Assembly: GCF_038595055.1 (NCBI RefSeq)
Contig: NZ_CP152002.1
Coordinates: 2,524,501 to 2,588,500 of the forward strand
DNA length: 64,000 bases
Direction: 5' to 3'
From: Paenibacillus sp. FSL R7-0345
Lineage (GTDB): Bacteria; Bacillota; Bacilli; Paenibacillales; Paenibacillaceae
The first letter of the stretch is position 1, and each line of letters begins with the position of its first letter. Positions 42,090 through 49,702 of this stretch are shown in pieces. Under the pieces are notes generated by a model that was not told where the DNA came from, did not search any database, and saw only the letters and a program-made list of their open reading frames with translations. The position numbers were made by a program, and so were the translations under genes.

Positions 42090-42593
42090 ATGATGGAAGT
42101 GGTTGAAGGGATTGAAACGGTGGAAGCGGTTGGGGCGGGCCAGGCAGAAGAAGAACAAGGTAAGGTTAGCCAGGAGGGCTACTCGATTAAAAAGACAGCG
42201 GAGCTTACCGGTATAACAGAGGACACCATCCGCTACTATGAGAAGATTGGGCTGCTGCCCCGTGCCAAACGTAAAGGAAATACACACCGGATCTACAGCG
42301 GAGCAGATGTGGAGAAGATGAAGCTGATCGGCTGCCTCAAAAAAACCGGGATGCCGCTGGATGACATGCGTCCCTATTTAAGCCTGACCCCGGATACGGC
42401 GCTGAGCGAATACCCGGAGCTGTATGACAAAATCCTAACCCATAAGCAGAACATCCTTGATCAGATTGCTTCGCTGCAGCAGATTGTAGATTTTATAGAT
42501 AATAAGGTGATTACGAGCGGGATTGGAACCAGAAATGAGGATTGCACGCTTACCGGAGATGCCAAACGGATGCCTGTGCGGAAAAAAGAATAA
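42090..42593 (+). CDS. MerR-family regulator of the adjacent SDR gene
   Basis: 167 residues. An unusual acidic head of about 30 residues (EVVEGIETVEAVGAGQAEEE) precedes a canonical MerR winged helix (SIKKTAELTGITEDTIRYYEKIGLL). The C-terminal coiled coil DILTHKQNILDQIASLQQIV is followed by a tail with one cysteine (NEDCTLTGDAK). Aldehyde- or electrophile-sensing MerR relatives have this size and such targets. ATG 42090 is eight bases after GGAGG. Likely autoregulated. Confidence 0.88.
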   Translation: MMEVVEGIETVEAVGAGQAEEEQGKVSQEGYSIKKTAELTGITEDTIRYYEKIGLLPRAKRKGNTHRIYSGADVEKMKLIGCLKKTGMPLDDMRPYLSLTPDTALSEYPELYDKILTHKQNILDQIASLQQIVDFIDNKVITSGIGTRNEDCTLTGDAKRMPVRKKE

Positions 42594-42708
42594 GGGGCGG
42601 CAGCCTGAATTAAACTGTTAATTATTGCGCATCCGGCCTGTACATATTCCCCCTTCGGATTTCAAACAATGAGAGCATTAGTTACAGAAGACGAAGGAGG
42701 CCTGTCTT

Positions 42709-43626
42709 ATGAACAACGATTACCGCTCATTGTTTAGAAGCCGTAAGCTGTTCTTATATGTTACCTCAGCTTTCATAATAACCGCGCTGATTCCCGGAAT
42801 TCCGTCTGCTGCAGGTGCAGGTTTAGAGGTGAGGGCGCAGGGCAGCAGGTCTGAGCTGGCTGCAAAAGCGCCCGGATCCGCCAAGCTGCCGGAGAGCGAA
42901 GAGCAGCCAGCGAAGACCGCCCGCAGCCGTGTAGCGATCATTATCGACGATTTTGGCAACAAGATGCGGGGGACAGAGGAGATGTTCGCGCTGCCGGTCA
43001 AAATTACCGCTGCAGTCATGCCGTTCCTGTCCACCACGGAGCAGGATGCCAAGCGGGCCCATGAACGCGGCTATGATGTGCTGGTGCATCTGCCGATGGA
43101 GCCACGCCAGGGTAAGCCGGAATGGCTTGGTCCAGGGGCCGTACTGACCAGTATGAGTGACGCCGAGGTGCGGGAGCGGGTGGAAGCGGCACTCGATAAT
43201 GTTCCTTACGCCATTGGAATCAACAACCACATGGGCTCCAAGGTGACCGGAGATGAACGGGTAATGGGCATTGTGCTGGCAGTCTGCAGAGAGCGGGGGT
43301 TGTTTTTTGTAGACAGCCACACCAATTACCGTTCAATAGCCGGTAAGGTTGCCCGTGAGCAAGGGCTTCCCCCGGTGGAGAACCACATCTTCCTGGATGA
43401 TGTCCACTCCGCAGGCCATGTTCTGAAGCAGATGCGGCTGGTCCGCGAGCATGCACTGGACCAGAGATACTGTGTAACGATCGGGCATGTCGGCATTCAG
43501 GGAAAAGAAACCGCCGCGGGCATCCGCAGCGGCATTGAAGAACTAAAAGACAGTGTCGAATTTGTCGGCATCTCGGATCTGGTCCGGGAAGAATGGAAAT
43601 GGAATTCACAGCTCAAACTTCCATAA
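42709..43626 (+). CDS. divergent polysaccharide deacetylase (YibQ-like)
   Basis: 305 residues. A signal-anchor (about 14-35) and low-complexity linker precede the deacetylase fold: IIIDDFGNKMRGTEEM (the catalytic Asp region, about 78-93), LVHLPMEP, GINNHMGSK and FFVDSHTNYRS. This family is extracytoplasmic and may act on cell-wall or spore-wall glycan. It has an ACGAAGGAGG site. The gene's last 14 bases overlap the convergent amidase gene, another wall enzyme. Confidence 0.87.
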   Translation: MNNDYRSLFRSRKLFLYVTSAFIITALIPGIPSAAGAGLEVRAQGSRSELAAKAPGSAKLPESEEQPAKTARSRVAIIIDDFGNKMRGTEEMFALPVKITAAVMPFLSTTEQDAKRAHERGYDVLVHLPMEPRQGKPEWLGPGAVLTSMSDAEVRERVEAALDNVPYAIGINNHMGSKVTGDERVMGIVLAVCRERGLFFVDSHTNYRSIAGKVAREQGLPPVENHIFLDDVHSAGHVLKQMRLVREHALDQRYCVTIGHVGIQGKETAAGIRSGIEELKDSVEFVGISDLVREEWKWNSQLKLP

Positions 43627-44392
43627 GGTATGCCGCGATCCCGCCGGCGATGGCCTCAGCAAGCTCCTCCTGGCCATGCGGTGTGCAGAGCCTGCTGCGG
43701 TCCTCCGGACTGCTTATAAATCCCGCCTCAACGATAACCGTTGTGGCGGTTATTTTGTTGAGCAGATAAAAGGGCTTGCCCGGCCTCGGATCTGCCTGCA
43801 TGCCGTACAGATTGTTCAGCTGATCCTGAATGGATCTGGCCAGCAAAAAGCTGCGTCCTTCCTGGCGGTACAGTACCAGCGGCCCATGCTTGGCTGGTGA
43901 AGGCGCCCAGTTGATGTGAACGCTGACGACCACATTTGCCGGCAGAGTCTCGGCCAGCTCTTTGCGCTGGGCCAGATCGCGCAGATGGCGCGATTTGCTG
44001 CGCAGCCAGCGGTTCTCGTCGCTCGGGGCATAATCCCCGGTACGGTTAAGGATGGCGTCGAAGCCGTCACTGCGCAGCAGCAGGAACAGGCGGCGGGAAA
44101 TAGCCAGGGTAATATCCTTCTCCAGAATGTCACCGTGGGAGGTTCCCCCGTCAATTCCGCCGTGTCCGGCATCAATCAGGATTATCCGCTGATCATGGCC
44201 GAGTACATGCTGCCGATCATTCTTTAGGACAGACGGCGGGGCGGAAGGTTCTTTGAGCGCGGCATCAGCTGGTCCGGCCAGCAGTGTCATCAGTCCTGCC
44301 GAAGCGAGCAGAATGATCCATCTGCGCCATGTGCGGTTAACAGCTCTATTGTCGCAGCCGGCTGTTCGCAAGCTTACATTTCTCAAGTGCAT
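43613..44392 (-). CDS. N-acetylmuramoyl-L-alanine amidase, CwlD-like
   Basis: About 259 residues. A signal/anchor sequence (about 25-45) precedes Amidase_3: IILIDAGHGGIDGGTSHGDILEKDI (zinc His, Glu; seen in parts: LIDAGHGGIDGGTSHG, ILEKDITLAISRRL), VSVHINWAPS and VIVEAGFISSPEDR with the catalytic Glu. CwlD makes muramic-lactam in spore cortex; that role here is inferred from similarity. Start uncertain: ATG 44392 lies only 3 bases after GGAGG, TTG 44386 is better spaced, and ATG 44407 lacks a site. Confidence 0.85.
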   Translation of the reverse strand: MHLRNVSLRTAGCDNRAVNRTWRRWIILLASAGLMTLLAGPADAALKEPSAPPSVLKNDRQHVLGHDQRIILIDAGHGGIDGGTSHGDILEKDITLAISRRLFLLLRSDGFDAILNRTGDYAPSDENRWLRSKSRHLRDLAQRKELAETLPANVVVSVHINWAPSPAKHGPLVLYRQEGRSFLLARSIQDQLNNLYGMQADPRPGKPFYLLNKITATTVIVEAGFISSPEDRSRLCTPHGQEELAEAIAGGIAAYLMEV

Positions 44393-44584
44393 GACCTCCT
44401 TGCACATTGTTTTTGTTCATCCGTTGTAATCTTTGTTAGATTGTGCTGTAAAAGGCAAGTCTATACGGGGCGCCTCCGGTTTAGAGATGTCAGGTTCGGA
44501 GCACACTAGAAACATAGGAATCCGGCAGCTGCCGGATGAAGCAAAGCAAACTGCAGCTATCGATCTATAAAGGAGGTACGGAAA

Positions 44585-44776
44585 ATGGCTTCCAGCGGGG
44601 ATGATCTGGTGAAGTACATTACCGAAAAGGTAGTCGTCTATATGGAGGACCCGCGCGCAAGCCGGGAACGGCGTAAAGCGGAGAAGCAGCCGTGGGCGCA
44701 GAAATGGTTCGGCATGCTGCCGCTTGGACTGTCCATCTGGCGGAGCAAATGGACCAAGGAGGGCCGCCGGGATTAG
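44585..44776 (+). CDS. YqzE-family protein
   Basis: 63 residues. Matches the YqzE pattern: DDLVKYITEKVVVYMEDPRASRERRKAEK, then a conserved WFGMLPLGLSIW segment (cited in parts). YqzE is a small protein of unknown function often found near comG genes. It has GGAGGTACGGAAA before the ATG and a strong terminator after it. Confidence 0.8.
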   Translation: MASSGDDLVKYITEKVVVYMEDPRASRERRKAEKQPWAQKWFGMLPLGLSIWRSKWTKEGRRD

Positions 44777-44803
44777 GGAGATGCGGCAGGTTTATACGCA
44801 AAT

Positions 44804-44853
44804 AAAACAACCTTCCCGGCTGTATTACGGCACTGTTCGGGAAGGTTGTTTTT
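44804..44853 (+). terminator. intrinsic terminator after yqzE
   Basis: AAAACAACCTTCCCG (44804-44818) pairs with CGGGAAGGTTGTTTT (44838-44852). Confidence 0.88.
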
Positions 44854-45337
44854 GTGGGTTAGAGAGAGAAGTATCTGGATAGCGCGGGCTGTAAAACGGT
44901 AATTCGCCGCTCAAGTGATCGCAGATGGAAGCCGCAATCTGCAATCCTCAGGCTGTAAATCGTCAACTGCACCCCATATCGCCAGCCCGCTAACGGACCG
45001 TAATGACGCTATTTGTGCTGTATGAGACCGTTCGAATTTCTAACGGACCGTATCGCTCTTATTGTGCCCAAATCAGCCGTTTCAAAGGCAAAAGGGCGCA
45101 TTTAACGGCGCTGGGGTCCGTTAGCATGTCCAAAAGTTGATTTTGACGGAAATAGGGGCTCTGGTATCCGTTAGCGTGGCTGATAGTAGTGGACGACCGT
45201 AAAAACGGATGATTCGCTGATGTTGCGAACGAACGTACATGAATCAGGCGCTACATCAGTGTATGCGTTACGTCACCAACTAACATAGTCTTTACAGCAG
45301 TCCCGGATTAGCAACAGCGGTCGTAATACCATTCCCG
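44854..45337. other. non-coding region of about 480 bases
   Basis: No plausible gene. It holds the nested repeat at 44990-45174 and two imperfect copies of a GGCTGTAAA...CGTCAA/CGGTAA motif near 44888 and 44951. The last bases lead into the 3' end of the exported protein gene on the minus strand. Confidence 0.55.
44990..45174. repeat. nested inverted repeat element, copy 2
   Basis: Forward units start at 44990 (CTAACGGACCGTAATGACGC) and 45040 (CTAACGGACCGTATCGCTCT). Reverse-complement units start at 45124 (CTAACGGACCCCAGCGCCGT) and 45174 (CTAACGGATACCAGAGCCCC). Forward and reverse pairs are each 50 bp apart, matching the 51-bp spacing of the element at 19602-19790; total length 185 bp versus 189 bp. 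Each outer unit complements the other outer one and each inner unit the other inner one. Confidence 0.8.
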
Positions 45338-46432
45338 CTAACGCATCATCGTAACAGCATCAGCCTCGACTTCGTAAGCCAAGTCCTTGCCCTGGGCATC
45401 TGGCAGCTTATGCAGCGTTCCAGTCTGTTGCAGCAGCGCAAAAGGCAGGTAACGCCGGCCTTTAACACCTGTAGCGGCATAGATCACTATGTGGCTGTTT
45501 TTGGCATCGCCCTGGACGGAGGGCCGCCAGCTTTGATAGCCGGTGATCATAAATGGAGCGCCGGTCGCATCGTTCGCTCCGGGCGACTGATAAGCCAAAG
45601 CCCGGCCGCTACTCAGCAGGACGGCAACATTGCCGCTGTCCACAGCCTTCAGCTTGGAGCTGGCGAGCCACCGGAGATCCGCATAGGGATCATCCTGACC
45701 TCCGCTGAGGCTGGCAGGCATCGGTGACCAGCCGCTGCCAGGGCTAGTGGTTACAACTTCGGCGGATGGCAGTGCCGCCTTCAGTGCCGCATCAGCCTTT
45801 GCGGAATTCCACGGCAAAATTTCCAGAGTCACCGCGTTGATATAGTAGGTCTGCTTGTCCAGTGTAAGCTTCCATACCGGCAGCAGGGGCGCGTAAAGTG
45901 CAGTTAATTCGGCGGTGCCTGAATAGGATGAAGGGATAAGAGCCTCCCGCACCACATACTGGCGCAGTTCGGTCAAGCTGTAAGGAAGTCCGGTTGTGCC
46001 GGCACCGTATTCGCTGAGTGAATATCCGCCGTCTTCTGTCGCGGATATGATCAGATAACCGATGCGCTGCTCACCGCTCAGCACATTAACCAGCCAGCTG
46101 TGCGTGCCGGGTCCAAGCGGATAATAGGCGGTGCCTGCATTTTTCCAGGAAGTAAACGGAACGGCCGCGGATAGCCTGCTGATGGTGTCTGAAGTAAACT
46201 CCTGCAGGGATTTGGATGAAGGCAGCGGCTTCAGGGAGAGCTCCGGCTTGAGCACCTGTGAAACTACTTGTTTTACAGGAATCCGGCTGCCCTGGGCGAT
46301 GGCTTCGCCGGCTGCGGGAAAAGCGTAGGCCACAGGCAACAGCGCCAGTCCGAGACAGAGCAGGGAAAGCAGCCGGCTGCGCCGCTTTGGCGCTGCCTGT
46401 CGTCTTGCAGATGATTTCATGTCATCATTCAC
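45338..46432 (-). CDS. exported hypothetical protein, 364 residues
   Basis: A basic start and a hydrophobic helix (about 20-40) ending AYAFPAAGEA read as a signal peptide or anchor. The mature part is Ser/Ala-rich with many beta-prone aromatic stretches (TAYYPLGPGTHSWLVNVLSG, YAPLLPVWKLTLDKQTYYIN), suggesting an extracellular beta-rich fold. The PepSY-like character of the second stretch is only a suggestion. Start ambiguous between ATG 46432 and ATG 46420. Unknown function. Confidence 0.7.
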   Translation of the reverse strand: MNDDMKSSARRQAAPKRRSRLLSLLCLGLALLPVAYAFPAAGEAIAQGSRIPVKQVVSQVLKPELSLKPLPSSKSLQEFTSDTISRLSAAVPFTSWKNAGTAYYPLGPGTHSWLVNVLSGEQRIGYLIISATEDGGYSLSEYGAGTTGLPYSLTELRQYVVREALIPSSYSGTAELTALYAPLLPVWKLTLDKQTYYINAVTLEILPWNSAKADAALKAALPSAEVVTTSPGSGWSPMPASLSGGQDDPYADLRWLASSKLKAVDSGNVAVLLSSGRALAYQSPGANDATGAPFMITGYQSWRPSVQGDAKNSHIVIYAATGVKGRRYLPFALLQQTGTLHKLPDAQGKDLAYEVEADAVTMMR

Positions 46433-46454
46433 CTTTCTTGGTCCAAAATCGTAC

Positions 46455-46491
46455 GGGCTTGTCCTCTACATCTATTGTAGAAGACAAGCCC
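46455..46491. terminator. strong hairpin between yqhG and the exported-protein gene
   Basis: GGGCTTGTC (46455-46463) pairs with GACAAGCCC (46483-46491), with an inner TCTACA/TGTAGA stem. A weak T-run exists only in the minus-strand direction. Could end the yqhH-yqhG transcript. Confidence 0.55.
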
Positions 46492-46574
46492 TGAAAAGGG
46501 TGTTGCTTGCTGTCGCGCGGCTGCAAGCAGCGCTGCCTGTTTTTTTGCCTGCTTTTAGCAGACCTGGTCGTATT

Positions 46575-47627
46575 CTATGAACTGCGCAGATGAAACAGAC
46601 CATAAGTGACGGCAGAAACCGAAATTTGCGGCTCATACTGCCAGGCAGTCTCGGTCCGCCTGCTGTTATACTGCTCTTCGATCGCCTGCTTTTTCTCCTC
46701 ATCCGGCTCTTTGAGCAGCTCGGTATAATAAAGATCGACAATGCTGAGCTCCAGCCGCAGCCGCTCCCGGGCTTCCTCGGCCCAGCTGTAGTCCAGTCCG
46801 GCAAGCTGACTGGTCAGATAGTTCTCCAGCCTGTCTGCACCGCCAGCTATGCTGAGGTCATAAGGCTGGATATGAATATTTTCCGGCAGCCGCGGTGTCA
46901 GCTCCAGACTATTCAGCCGGGAACCGAATTCGGCCGCTATTTTTCCCGTGGTCAGAGAGATCCCCAGAAAATGCAGCTCCTCCCGCTTCAGGTCACAGGT
47001 CATCTCGACCTTGTAACATACGCCCAGCCAAGGCTCATAGGCAGCGGAGAACAAGGTCATCCGCTGCCTGCTGCCTGGGTCCTCGAACAGCTGCAGGCAT
47101 TTGCCCTCATCCCGGGCGGCTGCCCAGATCTGATTAAGCCGTTTGCTGCCGTATATTACGTCCTCGCGGCGGATCAAGCCCGGACCCAGGCGCGGAAGCG
47201 CCGGCATAACGCCGAAGTAGCGGGCGAGGATGCTGTCCTGCGGATCAGCTGACACGCCGGGCGGCACTCCGGCCGGGGTACCCCCTGGCGCTGTTCCTTC
47301 AGCGGCAGGCCCGGCAGCCGCCTCCATGTTCAAGCCGCCAGTCGGCAGATTTACACCGCCGCGCGGCCGGGCAGGTGTGGCCGACGCCTGGGCAGCGGCA
47401 TGATCATACTGCTCCGGATCGAACACGAAGGTGAATGAAAGCGTCTCCGGCTCTGCGCCTGTGCGCTCCACAAAGCCCCAGTAATAGGGCCTGTCGGTCA
47501 GCATCCGGTCGGCACGGGGGGAGAGCTTGACGGTTACATGCAGCGGCGAAACCTCGATAACGGTGCAGTCAGTGGCCTCCAGATAATCCATCACATGCTT
47601 GCGGACTTCCTGTGTAGTCAGTGTCAT
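46575..47627 (-). CDS. yqhG: YqhG-family protein
   Basis: 350 residues, soluble. Shares YqhG features (YWGFVERTGAEPETLSFTFVF near 48-68 and the LFEDPGSRQRMTLFSAAYEPWLGVCYKVE region) and the usual partner: it overlaps the SNF2 helicase gene by 4 bases (ATGA), as in the Bacillus yqhH-yqhG pair. A Pro/Gly/Ala-rich insertion lies at about 78-130. Function unknown; a partner of the helicase is inferred. Confidence 0.82.
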   Translation of the reverse strand: MTLTTQEVRKHVMDYLEATDCTVIEVSPLHVTVKLSPRADRMLTDRPYYWGFVERTGAEPETLSFTFVFDPEQYDHAAAQASATPARPRGGVNLPTGGLNMEAAAGPAAEGTAPGGTPAGVPPGVSADPQDSILARYFGVMPALPRLGPGLIRREDVIYGSKRLNQIWAAARDEGKCLQLFEDPGSRQRMTLFSAAYEPWLGVCYKVEMTCDLKREELHFLGISLTTGKIAAEFGSRLNSLELTPRLPENIHIQPYDLSIAGGADRLENYLTSQLAGLDYSWAEEARERLRLELSIVDLYYTELLKEPDEEKKQAIEEQYNSRRTETAWQYEPQISVSAVTYGLFHLRSS

Positions 47628-49369
47628 AGCGAAGCCCCGCTTTCCTGCCGGGTTTCCTGGGTCAGCTCAGTCAGCGATTCGCCGATATGATCCAGGCTGC
47701 TGCGCAGCTCCTCGTCGCTGCGGGCCTCCAGCATGATTTTATAAAGGCTTTTTTCCAGCGATTCCTTCTGCTCAAAGCGTTCCAGAATGACATCCAGCCC
47801 CCCGATGACCATTTCAAACATGTTGATTTTTTCGTGCAGCAGGTGGAGAATATGCTCTTCAATGGTTCCTTGGGTAGACAGATTATAGATAACGACGTCA
47901 TTCTGCTGGCCCAGCCGGTGTACCCGGCCGATCCGCTGCTCCACCCGCATCGGGTTCCAGGGCAGATCGAAATTGATCATATGGTGGCAGAACTGGAGGT
48001 TAATGCCCTCGCCGCCCGCTTCGGTGGCAATCATGACCTGGGCGCGCCCGCGGAACAGATCCATCATCCAGTCTTTTTTGCCGCGGTTCATCCCGCCGGA
48101 GTAAGGCACACATTGCAGCCCGTGATCACGGAAGTATTGCAGTAAATATTCCTGGGTGGCCCGGTACTCCGTAAAAACAATCACCTTTTCATTCATATCC
48201 CGGATCAGCTCCATCGTTTTCTCCGCCTTGGTGTTCGTCTTGACTGTGCGGATGCTCTGCAGCAGCTCCATCATCCGGTCGCGTTTGGGCGAATCGGCAG
48301 GCAGCTTTTTGATCAGATTAACGAGTGTGATAAAAACAGCGTCACGGCTGCTGCAGACTTCACGCTGAAGCGTTACAAGGGAGAGCATGCTGCTGAGATT
48401 GCCGCCGGATTCCTGATACGTATCTTTTACAAAAGCGGTAACGCCGTCATAGAGCGCCTTTTCCTCAGGTGAGAGGATGAGCGGGATATTCCGTACTTTA
48501 CGCTTGGTAAAAGTGACAGGCCCCTCACCGCGCCGGTTGCGGATCATGACTTTGGAGAGCTCGCCGCGCAGCTGGACCTCGTTCTTCGGCTGACGTTTAT
48601 CGACGACAAAATTGGCCGCAAAATCGCCCTGATTCCCGAGCTGACCCGGCTTCAGCAGTGTAATCAGATTAAACAGCTCACCGAGGTCGTTCTGCACAGG
48701 TGTGGCAGTGAGCAGCAGGCAGTATTTTTTGCGGAGCTGCTGTACGAACTGGTAATTGGTCGATTTCTTGTTCTTCAGCTTGTGGGCCTCGTCAATAATG
48801 AGCATGTCGAATTCGGAGCTTAACAGCAGCTCCTTATGCGGATCACGCTTGGCTGTGTCAAGGGACGCGACGACGATGTCGTTGCCCCAGGAGTAGGCTT
48901 TTTTCTGGGCGACGGCGGTGATTCCGAACTTGGCGTTAAGCTCACGGACCCACTGGAGCACAAGGGAGGCGGGGACCAGAATCAGCACCTTGCCCACCAG
49001 ACCGCGCACCAGATATTCTTTTAAAATCAGACCGGCTTCAATCGTCTTGCCCAGCCCCACCTCATCGGCGAGAATGGCCCGGCCGGACATCTCAAACAAT
49101 ACTTTATGGGCGGTATCGAGCTGATGGGGGAGAGGCGACAGGCCGGACAGATGCTTCGTGCACTGCAGCTCGTCAAAGCTAGTGACAAGGCCGCATTGCT
49201 CACCCTGCACAGCCAGACGGGATAACTTCCAGTCGCCCCAGGGGCCGCCTTTTTCCAGCCTGGATTCCAGATCCTGCAGCCAGTTCCGTTCAAAGGATAG
49301 GGGAACCGGCAGCAGCGGGGCGGATATGCCTCCCTCCTGCGGTAAGGAATTGCGGGATACTTGCATCAT
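47624..49369 (-). CDS. yqhH: YqhH-type SNF2-family helicase
   Basis: 581 residues. Helicase motifs: I ADEVGLGKTIEAGL (about 100-113), II IIDEAHK, III LLLTATPVQND, V/VI AGGEGINLQFCHH and QRIGRVHRLGQ. A DEAH-box translocase of the SNF2/RapA type lacking extra DNA-binding domains. In Bacillus it lies beside gcvT; here it is divergent from nrdJ. GGAGG precedes the ATG by 7 bases. Confidence 0.9.
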   Translation of the reverse strand: MMQVSRNSLPQEGGISAPLLPVPLSFERNWLQDLESRLEKGGPWGDWKLSRLAVQGEQCGLVTSFDELQCTKHLSGLSPLPHQLDTAHKVLFEMSGRAILADEVGLGKTIEAGLILKEYLVRGLVGKVLILVPASLVLQWVRELNAKFGITAVAQKKAYSWGNDIVVASLDTAKRDPHKELLLSSEFDMLIIDEAHKLKNKKSTNYQFVQQLRKKYCLLLTATPVQNDLGELFNLITLLKPGQLGNQGDFAANFVVDKRQPKNEVQLRGELSKVMIRNRRGEGPVTFTKRKVRNIPLILSPEEKALYDGVTAFVKDTYQESGGNLSSMLSLVTLQREVCSSRDAVFITLVNLIKKLPADSPKRDRMMELLQSIRTVKTNTKAEKTMELIRDMNEKVIVFTEYRATQEYLLQYFRDHGLQCVPYSGGMNRGKKDWMMDLFRGRAQVMIATEAGGEGINLQFCHHMINFDLPWNPMRVEQRIGRVHRLGQQNDVVIYNLSTQGTIEEHILHLLHEKINMFEMVIGGLDVILERFEQKESLEKSLYKIMLEARSDEELRSSLDHIGESLTELTQETRQESGASL

Positions 49370-49534
49370 GTTGCAGCCTCCTCCGGCAAGGTTTCATATC
49401 GGAATGCGTAAAAGTAGTATGCTCGTATTAAAGAGAATTCATAACAGAGACTAAAAAACCGCGAAATCAAGAGAAAAGGCGATCTGAATCTGTTTTTTCT
49501 GCGGAAAGGCTTCTATTTTCAAAAAGGAACTCTG

Positions 49535-49583
49535 TTACAATATGTGGTATAGTGATGAGGCATGTTGATACAATATATTGTTA
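49535..49583. promoter_or_regulatory. paired NrdR-like boxes upstream of nrdJ
   Basis: Box 1 TTACAATATGTGGTAT (49535-49550) and box 2 ATACAATATATTGTTA (49568-49583) resemble the NrdR consensus ACAC-(A/T)ATAT-(A/C)TTGTGT. Their starts are 33 bp apart, about three helical turns, as in known NrdR pairs. Box 1 overlaps a TATAGT -10-like hexamer. Confidence 0.65.
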
Positions 49584-49702
49584 CAAAAGCTTGAATTGTT
49601 GGTGTACTGCTTATTTTTTGCAGTTGTTTTTATTGACAAGCTGGAGCAATAGCGTTACTGCAGTACCTGTGTTTACATATCACTTACCGGGAGGTTTTTG
49701 TA

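Noticed and set aside
44854..45337. CRISPR array
   Set aside because: The repeats are only four, in two orientations, with unequal spacers and no cas genes; they fit a nested palindrome instead.
49370..49702. Possible cobalamin riboswitch before nrdJ
   Set aside because: No B12-box-like sequence is visible; the paired NrdR-like boxes explain the control region better.
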